In this document: piece by piece, positions 25,849-34,714 of the stretch | Position numbering within the stretch: position 1 is the stretch's first letter | Layout: the number at the start of each line of letters is the position of its first letter | Assembly: GCF_003070885.1 (NCBI RefSeq) | Contig: NZ_CP028913.1 | Location: 124,001-188,000 of the forward strand | Source: Agromyces badenianii | Lineage (GTDB): Bacteria; Actinomycetota; Actinomycetes; Actinomycetales; Microbacteriaceae | Direction: 5' to 3' | DNA length: 64,000 nucleotides | Program-made: the position numbers and the translations under genes | The notes under the pieces: model-generated | What the model was told of the DNA's origin: nothing | Databases searched by the model: none | The model's input: the letters and a program-made list of their open reading frames with translations, nothing else

Positions 25849-26306
25849 GGCGATGCGCTCTCCGCGGCAGGCAGGGTCGCGCGCTCCCACGAGGCGACGG
25901 CCCCTGCGGTCACCGTGAAGAGCGGGTGCGGTGCCGGCAGCTCCACGCCGGCCCAGCGCAGCGCCAACTCGGGACTGCGGGTCGCCAGCTTCCGCCGCAG
26001 GTGCTCCCACTCGAGCGCCAGCTGCCCGCTCGTGACCTCGAGCAGCACCGGCGTCTCGCTGCGCCGATGCACCTTGCCGCCGTCGAAGCGGTAGCCGCGC
26101 GCCGTCGCCTCATCGGCCACCCCGGCGAGGTAGTCGCCGATCGCGCCGAGCGGGTCGGGCAGGTCGCGGAACCGCTCGAGCTGCGGGTGACGCGTGTAGC
26201 CGCGGGTCGCCCCCTCGAGCACCGCCTGCGCGAGCAAGGTCTCACGCCAGCAGGCGGTCAGCCCCTGGCGATCGAGGTAGCGCGGATGCAGCGACCAGAT
26301 CCTCAT
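25839..26306 (-). CDS. Pyrimidine-dimer DNA glycosylase/endonuclease V-like protein
   Basis: The 155-residue product starts MRIWSLHPRYLDRQGLTACW and continues LLAQAVLEGATRGYTRHPQL, the conserved N-terminal block of the Pyr_excise (PF03013) family related to T4 endonuclease V, which removes cyclobutane dimers. The C-terminal part is less conserved. ATG 26306 is preceded by TACGCT and six bases; longer frames upstream lack family sequence. Lying between the carotenoid regulator and chdC, it may belong to a light-protection block. Enzymatic activity is inferred from the family only. Confidence 0.65.
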   Translation of the reverse strand: MRIWSLHPRYLDRQGLTACWRETLLAQAVLEGATRGYTRHPQLERFRDLPDPLGAIGDYLAGVADEATARGYRFDGGKVHRRSETPVLLEVTSGQLALEWEHLRRKLATRSPELALRWAGVELPAPHPLFTVTAGAVASWERATLPAAESASPQS

Positions 26307-26318
26307 CCGACGAGCGTA
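26304..26318 (-). promoter_or_regulatory. Leaderless promoter of the glycosylase-like gene
   Basis: TACGCT (26318-26313 on the minus strand), six bases, ATG 26306. Confidence 0.55.
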
Positions 26319-26422
26319 CGTGCTGGCGGCACCCGACGAGCGTCCGTCGTGCCGGCACGCACCGGCCACGGGCCGGCCGACTCCCTTTTGGCCGATCACT
26401 GAGAAAGAGAGAGACTGGAGGC

Positions 26423-27160
26423 ATGTCTTCCCCCGCTGCCGAAGCGGCAGCCGACGCGCTCCGTCCCCAGTCCGAAACCGGCGATTCTCCCGAGGGGTTC
26501 ACGGTGTTCGCCGTGTTCCGCCGCGACCCGGCGAGGCCCGATGACTACGACGGCCACGACGTGCGCCGCATCGTCGACGAGCTCGACGGCGTCATCGCGC
26601 TCGTCGAGAACGAAGGGGTGACCCTTCGCGGCATCTACGACGTCTCCGGCCTGCGCGCCGACGCCGACGTCATGCTGTGGCTGCACGGACCGAACGCCGA
26701 AGGGCTGCAGTGGGCGCTCCGAGAGCTGCGCCGCGCCCGCATCCTGAAGCACCTCCTGCCGACGTGGAACGCCATGGGCGTGCACCGCGACGCCGAGTTC
26801 AACAAGGCGCACGTGCCCGGGTTCCTCCGCGGCGTCGAGCCCAAGGCCTGGCTCACGGTCTACCCGTTCGTGCGCAGCTACGAGTGGTACCTCCTGCCCG
26901 GCGAGGAGCGCAGCCGCATGCTCGCCGAGCACGGCCGCAAGGGCGCCGCGTTCCGCGGCGCGATCGCCAACACCGTGAGCGCCTTCGCGCTCGGCGACTA
27001 CGAGTGGCTGCTGCCCATCGAGTCCGACGAGCTCACCGAGCTCGTCGACCTGATGCGCGATCTGCGTGCCACCGACGCCCGCCGTCACGTGCGCGAAGAG
27101 GTGCCCTTCTACACGGGTCGCCGCATCACCACGGCCGAGCTCGTGGAGGTGCTGCAGTAA
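26423..27160 (+). CDS. chdC: Coproheme decarboxylase (HemQ)
   Basis: A 245-residue member of the chlorite-dismutase-fold family of the actinobacterial ChdC type. YPFVRSYEWYLLP contains the conserved Tyr region used for decarboxylation. AEHGRKGA is near the proximal histidine, and LRATDARRHVREEVPFYTGR closes the heme pocket. It turns coproheme into heme b using peroxide, the last step of the coproporphyrin pathway. It starts the second heme block; its TAA overlaps the next ATG by one base. The N-terminal 25 residues are a variable tail. Confidence 0.93.
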   Translation: MSSPAAEAAADALRPQSETGDSPEGFTVFAVFRRDPARPDDYDGHDVRRIVDELDGVIALVENEGVTLRGIYDVSGLRADADVMLWLHGPNAEGLQWALRELRRARILKHLLPTWNAMGVHRDAEFNKAHVPGFLRGVEPKAWLTVYPFVRSYEWYLLPGEERSRMLAEHGRKGAAFRGAIANTVSAFALGDYEWLLPIESDELTELVDLMRDLRATDARRHVREEVPFYTGRRITTAELVEVLQ

Positions 27161-28428
27161 TGGCGGCGGTCAACCTCGGCTCGACCGGCGCCGGCGCGGC
27201 GGATGCCACGGAGACGCGGGCCCGCGGCCACAAGCCGGCCCCGGCGGCATCCGCTCCCTGCGCTCCCGGCGCGATCGTGCCCGGTGCCACGCCGGCGGCG
27301 CAGAGCGGCCCTGCGCACGTCACCGAGCCCGTCGCCTACGACGCGATCCTGCTCGCCGGCTTCGGCGGACCCGAGGGTCAAGACGACGTCATCCCGTTCC
27401 TGCGGAACGTGACGAGCGGTCGGGGCATCCCCGACGAGCGTCTCGAAGAGGTCGCGCACCACTACCGGCACTTCGGCGGCACGAGCCCGATCAACGCGCA
27501 GAATCGCCGGCTCAAGGCGTCGCTCGAGGCCGAGCTCGCGATCCGGGGCATCGACCTGCCCGTCTACTGGGGCAACCGCAACTGGGACCCGTACCTCAAC
27601 GACGCGCTCGCCGAGGCGAAGGCCGCGGGCCACTCGAAGCTCATCGCGATCGCCACGAGCGCCTACAGCTCGTACTCGAGCTGCCGCCAGTACCGCGAGG
27701 ACTTCGCCGACGCGCTCGCCGACACCGGGCTCGGCGACGAGATCCAGATCGACAAGGTGCGTCAGTTCTTCGATCACCCCGGTTTCGTCACCCCCTTCGT
27801 CGAGGGCGTGCGCGACGGGCTTCAGGGGCTCGAGGCATCCGCCGGCCTCGACCGCACGACCGAGATCGAGGTGCTCTTCGCGACCCACTCGATCCCGTCG
27901 ACCGACGCCGCGAAGTCCGGGCCGGCCGAACGCGGCTTCGGCGAGGGCGGCGCCTACGCCGCGCAGCACCGCGCGGTCGCCGAGGTCGTCATGGCCAAGG
28001 CGGGGGCAGCGGATGTCCCGTGGCAGCTCGTGTACCAGTCGCGCAGCGGCCCCCCGTCGATGCCGTGGCTCGAGCCCGACATCAACGACGCCATCGAAGA
28101 GCTGCCCGCGGCCGGCCGCAAGGCCGTCGTCATCGTGCCGCTCGGCTTCGTGAGCGACCACATGGAGGTGCTCTGGGACCTCGACAACGAGGCGCTGGAG
28201 ACCGCCGAGCAGCACGGCCTCGCCGCAGTGCGGGTTCCGACGCCCGGCACACACCCCGCCTATGTCACCGGGCTCGTCGACCTCGTGCTCGAGCGGGTCA
28301 ACGGCACTCCGGTCGCCGAGCGGCCCGCCGAGACCGAGCTCGGCCCGTGGTACGACGTCTGCCGCCCGGGCTGCTGCGAGAACGTGCGCCTCGGCTTCCG
28401 CCCCGCGCTCGCCGGGATCGCGCCATGA
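27160..28428 (+). CDS. cpfC: Coproporphyrin ferrochelatase
   Basis: The 422-residue product inserts Fe2+ into coproporphyrin III. LLAGFGGPEGQDDVIPFLRN and HHYRHFGGTSPIN are the N-terminal signatures, FATHSIPSTDA carries the catalytic His, and VPLGFVSDHMEVLWDLDNE is the C-terminal block. Cys175 (SSCRQY), Cys401, Cys405 and Cys406 (CRPGCC) look like ligands of the [2Fe-2S] cluster known in some actinobacterial ferrochelatases. About 55 Ala/Pro-rich residues precede the fold and are unusual. It is coupled to chdC (TAATG) and hemC (ATGA). It is also known as hemH. Confidence 0.94.
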   Translation: MAAVNLGSTGAGAADATETRARGHKPAPAASAPCAPGAIVPGATPAAQSGPAHVTEPVAYDAILLAGFGGPEGQDDVIPFLRNVTSGRGIPDERLEEVAHHYRHFGGTSPINAQNRRLKASLEAELAIRGIDLPVYWGNRNWDPYLNDALAEAKAAGHSKLIAIATSAYSSYSSCRQYREDFADALADTGLGDEIQIDKVRQFFDHPGFVTPFVEGVRDGLQGLEASAGLDRTTEIEVLFATHSIPSTDAAKSGPAERGFGEGGAYAAQHRAVAEVVMAKAGAADVPWQLVYQSRSGPPSMPWLEPDINDAIEELPAAGRKAVVIVPLGFVSDHMEVLWDLDNEALETAEQHGLAAVRVPTPGTHPAYVTGLVDLVLERVNGTPVAERPAETELGPWYDVCRPGCCENVRLGFRPALAGIAP

Positions 28429-29378
28429 GCCAGGTCATCCGCGTCGGCACCCGGGGCAGCGCGCTCGCGATGGCCCAGACCCGCCAGATCTCCGAGAGAC
28501 TCGGCACGGCCGCGAACGCCGAGATCGAGCTCGTGCCGATCACGACGCAGGGCGACACCTCGCGGGCGTCGCTCGCGACGATCGGCGGCACCGGCGTGTT
28601 CGCGGCCGCGCTCCGCGAAGCGCTCCTCGCCGGCGAGTGCGACGTCGTCGTGCACTCGCTGAAAGACCTGCCGACGGCCGAGCACGAGGGGCTGCGCCTC
28701 GGCGCGGTGCCGAAGCGCGCTGACGCCCGCGACGCGATCTGCGCGCGCGACGGGCTCACCCTCGCGACGCTGCCCGAGGGCGCCCGGGTCGGCACCGGCT
28801 CGCCGCGCCGCATCGCACAGCTCGGTGCGGCCCGCCCCGACATCGTCGCCGTCGACATTCGCGGCAACGTCGACACTCGCCTCGGCAAGGTCGAATCGGG
28901 CGAGCTCGACGCCGTGCTGCTGGCGGCGGCCGGTCTCGGCCGGCTCGGGCTGGCAGATGCGGCGACCGAGCTGCTGCCGCTCGCCGAGTGGCCGACCGCA
29001 CCGGGTCAGGGTGCGCTCGCGATCGAGGTGCGGCGCGAGAAGGGCGACCGATCGCTCGAGCGGGCGCTCGAGGCGATCGACCACAACACGACCCGGGCGA
29101 CGGTGCTCGCCGAGCGGCTCGTGCTCGCCGGACTCGAGGCAGGGTGCTCCGCTCCCATCGGTGCCACGGCATTCATGGAGGACGAACTTCTCTTCCTGAC
29201 GGCGACCGTGTACAGTGCCGACGGAGCCCGGCGAATCGTGAGTTCGCACGCGGCCACCCCCGACAGCCGCTCGGCCGCCGACTTGGCGGATGCGGCGCGC
29301 GACGTCGCCGAACGTGCCGTCGCGGAACTCCTCGGCAACGGCGCCGCCGAACTTGCACCACCTGAGGAGTCGCCGTGA
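28425..29378 (+). CDS. hemC: Hydroxymethylbilane synthase
   Basis: The 317-residue enzyme joins four porphobilinogens into hydroxymethylbilane. The N-terminus VIRVGTRGSALAMAQT, VVHSLKDLPT, and the dipyrromethane-cofactor cysteine in EAGCSAPIGA are all present. The start overlaps the cpfC stop (ATGA) and its stop overlaps hemD (GTGA), so the three are translated together. A C-terminal Ala/Glu-rich tail is slightly long. Confidence 0.96.
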   Translation: MSQVIRVGTRGSALAMAQTRQISERLGTAANAEIELVPITTQGDTSRASLATIGGTGVFAAALREALLAGECDVVVHSLKDLPTAEHEGLRLGAVPKRADARDAICARDGLTLATLPEGARVGTGSPRRIAQLGAARPDIVAVDIRGNVDTRLGKVESGELDAVLLAAAGLGRLGLADAATELLPLAEWPTAPGQGALAIEVRREKGDRSLERALEAIDHNTTRATVLAERLVLAGLEAGCSAPIGATAFMEDELLFLTATVYSADGARRIVSSHAATPDSRSAADLADAARDVAERAVAELLGNGAAELAPPEESP

Positions 29379-30187
29379 GCGAATTCGAATCGATGACGGG
29401 TGCCGTCAACCTGCCCGCTTCGGTGGGCAAACCACTCGCCGGCTGGCGAGTGCTCGTGCCGCGCGGCGGGCCCTGGGGCGACGGCGTCGCCGCGGCGCTG
29501 CGCGCTCGCGGCGCCTCGCCGCTGGTCGCCCCGCTCATCAACTTCGCACCCACCGACGACCAGCCCGCCCTCGAGGCGGCACTCGCGAAGCTCGCTGCCG
29601 GCGGGTTCGACTGGCTCACCATCACGAGCGCGACGACCGTCGACGTGCTGTCGTCGTACGACGCGGTGATCCCTGAGACGACGAAAGTCGCAGCGGTCGG
29701 CGAGACCACCGCTGCCGCTCTCGTCGCAGCCGGGTACCACGTCGACATCGTGCCCTCCGAAGACAACTCCGCCCGTGGCCTCCTCGAGGAGTGGGAGGCG
29801 GCGACCGAGGGCCGAAAGGGCCTCCGGGTGCTGGCCCTGCGCTCGGCGATCGCGAAGCAGGTGCTCTCGATCGGCCTCGCCCGGGCCGGGCACCACGTCG
29901 AGGCGGTCGTCGCCTATCGAACCATCGGCGTGCCCGTGTCGTCGAAGGTCGCCGACGATGTGCGGTCGGGCCGGGTCGATGCCGTGCTCGTGACGTCGGG
30001 CAGCGTCGCCGAGCAGGTGCAGCAGCAGCTCGGCCCGATCCCCGAGTCGATCCTCGTCGCCGCCATCGGCCCGCAGACGAAGATGGATGCCGCGCAGGTC
30101 GGCCTCCGGGTCGACGTCGTGGCCCGCGAGCGCACCGCCGAGTCGCTCATCGACGCGGTGGTCGACGCCGCGACGGCGAAGGCCTGA
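29375..30187 (+). CDS. hemD: Uroporphyrinogen-III synthase
   Basis: A 270-residue HemD-fold protein with two alpha/beta domains. [22 protein letters not shown] and [15 protein letters not shown] are in the first, [12 protein letters not shown] and [11 protein letters not shown] near the C-terminus. It closes and inverts ring D of hydroxymethylbilane. The family is weakly conserved, so the call also rests on the position after hemC. GTG 29375 overlaps the hemC TGA. No methyltransferase domain is fused, unlike in some actinobacteria. Confidence 0.9.
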   Translation: MSEFESMTGAVNLPASVGKPLAGWRVLVPRGGPWGDGVAAALRARGASPLVAPLINFAPTDDQPALEAALAKLAAGGFDWLTITSATTVDVLSSYDAVIPETTKVAAVGETTAAALVAAGYHVDIVPSEDNSARGLLEEWEAATEGRKGLRVLALRSAIAKQVLSIGLARAGHHVEAVVAYRTIGVPVSSKVADDVRSGRVDAVLVTSGSVAEQVQQQLGPIPESILVAAIGPQTKMDAAQVGLRVDVVARERTAESLIDAVVDAATAKA

Positions 30188-30228
30188 TCGAGCCCATCGC
30201 GCCCGGCGCTCGCACAGACGCCGCGACG

Positions 30229-30243
30229 TAGGCTTGACGGGTG
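30229..30243 (+). promoter_or_regulatory. Leaderless promoter of hemB
   Basis: TAGGCT (30229-30234), TGACGG, GTG 30241. It allows hemB-hemL to be expressed apart from the upstream heme genes, from which hemB is separated by 53 bp. Confidence 0.55.
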
Positions 30244-31239
30244 AGTTCCACGCCCGTTCCCCGTGTCCGCCCGCGCCGTCTGCGCGAGACGCCTGCGCTT
30301 CGCCGGCTCGTCTCCGAGACCCGGCTGCACCCCGCCGAGCTCGTGCTCCCGATCTTCGTGCGCGAGGGCGTCACCGCCCCGGTGCCGATCGGCTCGATGC
30401 CGGGTGTCGTGCAGCACTCGCTCGACAGCCTGCCGCGAGCGGTGTCGGATGCCGCGGCCGCGGGCGTCGGCGGCGTGATGCTCTTCGGCGTGCCCGAGGT
30501 GCGCGACGCGCGCGGTTCGGGAGCCACCGATCCCGACGGGATCCTCAACCTCGCCACCCGGGTCGCGGTCGAGGCATCCGCCGGACGGCTCGTCGTGCAG
30601 ACCGACCTCTGCCTCGACGAATTCACCGACCACGGCCACTGCGGCGTGCTCGACGAGCGCGGCCGGGTCGACAACGACGCGACCCTCGAGCGGTACGCGG
30701 CGATGGCGCTCGAGCAGGCGCGGGCGGGCTCCGAGCTGCTCGGCCTCTCGGGCATGATGGACGGCCAGGTCGCCGCGGTGCGCGACGCACTCGACGACGC
30801 CGGGCATGCCGACACCGCGATCCTCGCCTATTCGGCCAAGTACTCGAGCGCGTACTACGGCCCGTTCCGCGAGGCCGTCGAGTCGACGCTCGAGGGCGAC
30901 CGACGCTCGTACCAGCTCGACCCCGGCAACCGCCGCGAGGGGTTGCGCGAGGCGATGATCGACATCGACGAGGGCGCCGACGTCGTCATGGTCAAGCCCG
31001 CGGGCGGCTACCTCGACGTGCTCGCCGACGTCGCCGCGGCATCCGAGGTGCCCGTCTGGGCCTACCAGGTGTCGGGGGAGTACGCGATGATCGAGGCCGC
31101 CGCCGCACACGGTTGGATCGACCGCAAGCGCGCCGTGATCGAGTCGGTGCGCGGCATCCGCCGTGCCGGCGCAGACGCCGTGCTCACCTACTGGGCCGTC
31201 GAGCTCGCCGACTGGATCCGCAACGGAGACCTCGCATGA
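30241..31239 (+). CDS. hemB: Delta-aminolevulinic acid dehydratase (porphobilinogen synthase)
   Basis: A 332-residue TIM-barrel enzyme condensing two 5-aminolevulinates. The two Schiff-base lysines are in [14 protein letters not shown] and [11 protein letters not shown]. The metal region [15 protein letters not shown] has cysteine and aspartate positions typical of zinc- or magnesium-type enzymes with mixed character. GTG 30241 follows a leaderless promoter. The stop overlaps hemL (ATGA). It stands after hemD in the usual actinobacterial order. Confidence 0.96.
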   Translation: MSSTPVPRVRPRRLRETPALRRLVSETRLHPAELVLPIFVREGVTAPVPIGSMPGVVQHSLDSLPRAVSDAAAAGVGGVMLFGVPEVRDARGSGATDPDGILNLATRVAVEASAGRLVVQTDLCLDEFTDHGHCGVLDERGRVDNDATLERYAAMALEQARAGSELLGLSGMMDGQVAAVRDALDDAGHADTAILAYSAKYSSAYYGPFREAVESTLEGDRRSYQLDPGNRREGLREAMIDIDEGADVVMVKPAGGYLDVLADVAAASEVPVWAYQVSGEYAMIEAAAAHGWIDRKRAVIESVRGIRRAGADAVLTYWAVELADWIRNGDLA

Positions 31240-32588
31240 CCGCCGCGAACACGACCGCCGCAAGCACCACCGCCACGAACGCCGAGCTCTTCGCCCGCGC
31301 CCAGGCCGCGATCCCGGGCGGGGTCAATTCGCCCGTGCGGGCGTTCCGCTCGGTCGGCGGCACGCCGCGCTTCTTCGTCTCGGCGAAGGGCCCGTACGTC
31401 ACCGACGCCGAGGGCCGCGAGTACGTCGACCTCGTCGCGGGCTGGGGTCCCGCGATCCTCGGCCACGCCGACCCCCGCGTCATCGCGGCGGTGACGGATG
31501 CCGCGGCCCGCGGACTCTCGTTCGGCGCATCGACTCCCGCAGAGACCGAGCTCGCCGAGCTCGTCGAGCAGCGCATCGGCCCCGTCGAGAAGCTGCGCCT
31601 CGTCTCCACTGGCACCGAGGCGACGATGAGCGCGATCCGTCTCGCCCGCGGCTTCACCGGGCGCGACCTGCTCGTGAAGTTCGCCGGGCACTACCACGGT
31701 CACTCCGACGGCCTGCTCGCCGAGGCCGGCTCGGGCCTCGCGACGTTCGCGCTGCCGGGTTCCGCCGGCGTGCCGGCCGACATCGCGGCACTCACGCTCG
31801 TGGTGCCCTACAACGACCTCGACGCACTGCGCGCGGTGTTCGCCGAGCACGGCGACCGCATCGCCGCCGTGATCACCGAGGCGGCGGCGGCGAACATGGG
31901 CGTCGTGCCGCCGGCACCCTGGTTCAACCGGGCCGTCGTCGAGCTCGCGCACGCCAACGGCGCGCTCGTCATCTCCGACGAGGTGCTCACGGGCTTCCGC
32001 GTCTCGGCCGCCGGCTGGTGGGGGCTCGAGGCCGGCACCGACGGCGACTACACGCCCGACCTGATGACCTTCGGCAAGGTCATCGGCGGCGGCATGCCGG
32101 TCGCGGCACTCGGCGGTCGCGCCGAGATCATGGAGCAGCTCGCCCCGCTCGGCCCCGTGTACCAGGCGGGCACCCTCTCAGGAAACCCCGTCGCGGTCGC
32201 GGCGGGCGTGGCAACGCTCCGGGCAGCGGATGCCTCGGTGTACGCGCAGCTCGACGCCGCGGCCGAGACGATCGGCGACGCGGTCTCGGCGGCGCTCGAC
32301 GCCGAGGGGGTGGCGCACCGCGTGCAGCGGGCGGGCAGCCTCTTCAGCTTCGTGTTCGGCGCGGAGGCGGCGTCGGCCGAGGTGCGCGACTACGCCACGG
32401 TGCAGCGGCAGGAGTCGTGGCGCTATGCCCCGTTCTTCCACGCGATGCTCGACGCGGGGGTCTCGCTGCCGCCGAGCGTGTTCGAGGCGTGGTTCGTCAC
32501 CGCCGCCCACGACGACGACGCGATCGCCCGCGTGTTCGAGGCGCTCCCGGCCGCGGCGCGCGCCGCGGCATCCGCTCGCCCGTCGTAA
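31236..32588 (+). CDS. hemL: Glutamate-1-semialdehyde 2,1-aminomutase
   Basis: A 450-residue PLP enzyme converting glutamate-1-semialdehyde into 5-aminolevulinate. [17 protein letters not shown] is the N-terminal signature. [22 protein letters not shown] and the cofactor lysine in [10 protein letters not shown] follow. A Thr/Ala-rich N-terminal tail of 15 residues precedes the fold. It ends the plus-strand heme operon and is followed by a hairpin. Together with hemA it makes 5-aminolevulinate from glutamyl-tRNA. Confidence 0.96.
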   Translation: MTAANTTAASTTATNAELFARAQAAIPGGVNSPVRAFRSVGGTPRFFVSAKGPYVTDAEGREYVDLVAGWGPAILGHADPRVIAAVTDAAARGLSFGASTPAETELAELVEQRIGPVEKLRLVSTGTEATMSAIRLARGFTGRDLLVKFAGHYHGHSDGLLAEAGSGLATFALPGSAGVPADIAALTLVVPYNDLDALRAVFAEHGDRIAAVITEAAAANMGVVPPAPWFNRAVVELAHANGALVISDEVLTGFRVSAAGWWGLEAGTDGDYTPDLMTFGKVIGGGMPVAALGGRAEIMEQLAPLGPVYQAGTLSGNPVAVAAGVATLRAADASVYAQLDAAAETIGDAVSAALDAEGVAHRVQRAGSLFSFVFGAEAASAEVRDYATVQRQESWRYAPFFHAMLDAGVSLPPSVFEAWFVTAAHDDDAIARVFEALPAAARAAASARPS

Positions 32589-32602
32589 CCGGCAGAGCCG
32601 GT
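32588..32602 (+). terminator. Hairpin after hemL
   Basis: ACCGGC-AGA-GCCGGT begins at the last base of the hemL stop codon. The stem is perfect and six base pairs long, without a T-run. It is a modest candidate for the end of the heme operon. Confidence 0.4.
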
Positions 32603-32686
32603 ACCGAACGATTCCTGCAGCAATCCGTTCTTCGTTTGTGGGGCGTCGACACGACACCGGGCGCTCGACTCGGGCAGGATGGAAGC

Positions 32687-33058
32687 ATGGCGAAACTGCG
32701 CGTGCACACCGACCGGATCGAGGTACACCTCACTCCGGCCGAGAAGTCGCTCGCGCTCCGCGCCGACGACCTCGTGGTGCAGCGCGACGACATCCGCTCG
32801 GCGACCATCACCGACGACCCGTGGATCTGGATCCGCGGCATCCGTCGTCGCGGCACCGAGATTCCGCTCGTCGTCGCCGTCGGTGTGTGGAAATACCACG
32901 GCGGCAGCGACTTCGTCATCGTCAAGGGCAAGCGTCCGGCGGTCGTGCTCGAGCTCGCCGGGGGCGAGTTCGCGCGCATCATCCTGAGCACGAACCATGC
33001 CGCAGAGCTCATCGACCGGTTGAAGCTCGGCGCGGCGCCCGACGAGACTCAGGACTGA
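32687..33058 (+). CDS. Small protein of unknown function
   Basis: A 123-residue soluble protein beginning KLRVHTDRIEVHLTPAEKSL, with alternating beta strands and conserved-looking WIWIRGIRRRGTEIP and GSDFVIVKGKRPAVVLEL. It may have a PH-like beta fold, but I cannot assign a family with certainty. CAGGAT followed by six bases precedes ATG 32687, a weaker version of the leaderless pattern seen elsewhere. It stands alone between hemL and a convergent membrane-protein gene. Confidence 0.7.
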   Translation: MAKLRVHTDRIEVHLTPAEKSLALRADDLVVQRDDIRSATITDDPWIWIRGIRRRGTEIPLVVAVGVWKYHGGSDFVIVKGKRPAVVLELAGGEFARIILSTNHAAELIDRLKLGAAPDETQD

Positions 33059-33078
33059 TCGGCCCGGTCGCGCCGATC
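33057..33078 (+). terminator. Hairpin at the end of the small gene
   Basis: GATCGGC (33057-33063) pairs with GCCGATC (33072-33078), overlapping the TGA stop. An 18-bp unit (CGGTCGCGCCGATCCTCC) is then repeated once, forming a small tandem duplication. Confidence 0.4.
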
Positions 33079-33126
33079 CTCCCGGTCGCGCCGATCCTCT
33101 CCCGAGGCGCCGATGCATCCGCTCGC

Positions 33127-33507
33127 TCAGGCGAACGCGAAGAGCACGAAGCCGATGAGCGGCAGCGTGCCCTGCACCAGGGCCGGCCGCAGGTAGCCGC
33201 GGCCCGTCGTCGTGAGCACCGCGGCGGCGAGCACCATGCACGCCGTCGTGAACAGCACGAGGGTCTTGCCGACCGGCATCGCGCCCGCCCAGTAGAGCGC
33301 GAGCCCGACCGCGGCGCCGATGCCGAGGAAGAGGTTGTAGAAGCCCTGGTTGTAGGCCATGGGCTTCGTCACGTCGGCAGCGGCCTGGTCGGCGACGCCG
33401 AAGCGCTTCCAGGTGGAGGGGCGCGTCCACCACACGCTCTCCATCAGGAAGATGTAGCCGTGCAGCAGCGCGGCGAGAGCGACGAACACGCTTCCGATGA
33501 CGGCCAT
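33127..33507 (-). CDS. DUF1304 membrane protein
   Basis: A 126-residue protein with four membrane helices. The N-terminal LLHGYIFLMESVWWTRPSTW and AYNQGFYNLFLGIGA match DUF1304 proteins, small integral membrane proteins of unknown role. ATG 33507 has TACGAT six bases upstream. It is monocistronic, between two unrelated genes. Confidence 0.85.
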   Translation of the reverse strand: MAVIGSVFVALAALLHGYIFLMESVWWTRPSTWKRFGVADQAAADVTKPMAYNQGFYNLFLGIGAAVGLALYWAGAMPVGKTLVLFTTACMVLAAAVLTTTGRGYLRPALVQGTLPLIGFVLFAFA

Positions 33508-33519
33508 GCCGCGATCGTA
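33505..33519 (-). promoter_or_regulatory. Leaderless promoter of the DUF1304 gene
   Basis: TACGAT (33519-33514 on the minus strand), CGCGGC, ATG 33507. Confidence 0.55.
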
Positions 33520-33574
33520 CGGCCATGCCGGTGCGATTCCCGAGATCCCACGCGGCCCGCCGGGGCCACGTGCG

Positions 33575-34699
33575 TCACTCGGTTAGCGCCTCGCGCTCGA
33601 CCGTGACGGGCAGGCCGAGAAACCGCTCGACCTCGGCGACGGATGCCGCGAGCGCCTGCTCCTCGCGGGGCGTGAACGCCCGCCATGGCACGAGCTTGAC
33701 CACCGCGCGTCGTCCGTTCGACGTCGGCGCCCAGCGCCCGGCCATCACGCCGTCGAGCATCAGGGCGTGCAGCGGGAACTCGGGGTGCACCGGGGTGGCC
33801 CGGCCCGCGGGTTGCAGGTACGCGCGGGGCGCGGCGTAGCCCATGATGTACTCGTCGTACGCCTGCAGCAGGTCGACGACGCCGGCAGCCGGTGAGCCGC
33901 CGAACGCACGGGCCTCCGAGGTCGCCTCGGCGTCGTGCCAGTGCGTGGCTCCCTCGACCTCGACCGTTTCGATGCGGCCGCCGCTCGCATCGCCGACCGC
34001 GGCGAACGCCTGGCGCGTGTCGCCGAGCGTGAACCCCGACCACGCCGAGAAGTCGCGGTCGGTCACCGGCCCGCGGGAGCGGATGAATCGTGCGGCGAGT
34101 TCGCCGAGTGCCGCCTCGCGCGTCTTCGGCGCCGAGGGCGGCACTCGTTCATTGAAGGCCGCGTAGGTGCGCTGCTTACCGGCCCCTGCGCCGGAGATCG
34201 CGACCCGTTCGAGCTCGGCGAGCATGAGCAGGTAGGTGAAGGCGAGACCGGTGAACGGCTGCCCGGCCGCCTCGAGTGCGGCGGAGAGTTCGGCCCGCGT
34301 GCAATGCGCCCCGGCGAGCGCCTCGGCCACGATGTCGAGTCCGCGGGTGGCGGCATCGCCGTCGACACCGGTGCGCCGGTAGTAGGTGGCGTTGGCCCGA
34401 TGCACACGCTCGGCCGAGAGCTCCATCAGCCATCGGGCATCCGCCGGGTCGACGAAGTGCCAGGTCGGGCGCAGCACGTGCGTGCGCAGGATCTCGCCCC
34501 GGTCGAGTGCCGCCCCGACCTCGGCGAGGTCGGGCCTGCGTTCGGCGGGCACCCGCATCGCGAGACCCCACTGGGCGGGCACGAACTCCTGCGACTGCAC
34601 GGCGACGAAGCCGCGCACGACCTCGGCGGCCGAGGCGGCGCGCACCTGCCGCAGCCCTTGGACGTGCAGCCGCACCCGGCGCAGTTCGGCGAGTTCCAC
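33575..34699 (-). CDS. Winged-helix DNA-binding protein of the AlkZ/YcaQ (HTH_42) family
   Basis: A 374-residue protein. VAVQSQEFVPAQWGLAMR contains a Q-x-Q motif at the position of the catalytic motif of AlkZ-type DNA glycosylases (QxQ or QxD). LRPTWHFVDPADARWLMEL and the central winged-helix repeats are family-typical. AlkZ unhooks interstrand crosslinks in antibiotic producers; YcaQ does so more broadly. Here it is the third gene behind an ABC ATPase and permease, with only 15 bp to the permease, suggesting co-expression. GTG 34699 is the start; GGAG lies 11-12 bases upstream. Glycosylase activity is inferred. Confidence 0.75.
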   Translation of the reverse strand: MELAELRRVRLHVQGLRQVRAASAAEVVRGFVAVQSQEFVPAQWGLAMRVPAERRPDLAEVGAALDRGEILRTHVLRPTWHFVDPADARWLMELSAERVHRANATYYRRTGVDGDAATRGLDIVAEALAGAHCTRAELSAALEAAGQPFTGLAFTYLLMLAELERVAISGAGAGKQRTYAAFNERVPPSAPKTREAALGELAARFIRSRGPVTDRDFSAWSGFTLGDTRQAFAAVGDASGGRIETVEVEGATHWHDAEATSEARAFGGSPAAGVVDLLQAYDEYIMGYAAPRAYLQPAGRATPVHPEFPLHALMLDGVMAGRWAPTSNGRRAVVKLVPWRAFTPREEQALAASVAEVERFLGLPVTVEREALTE

Positions 34700-34714
34700 G
34701 CCTACGCCACGCTC

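Noticed and set aside
26423..27160. Chlorite dismutase
   Set aside because: Fold relationship only; the heme neighbourhood and sequence motifs fit coproheme decarboxylase.
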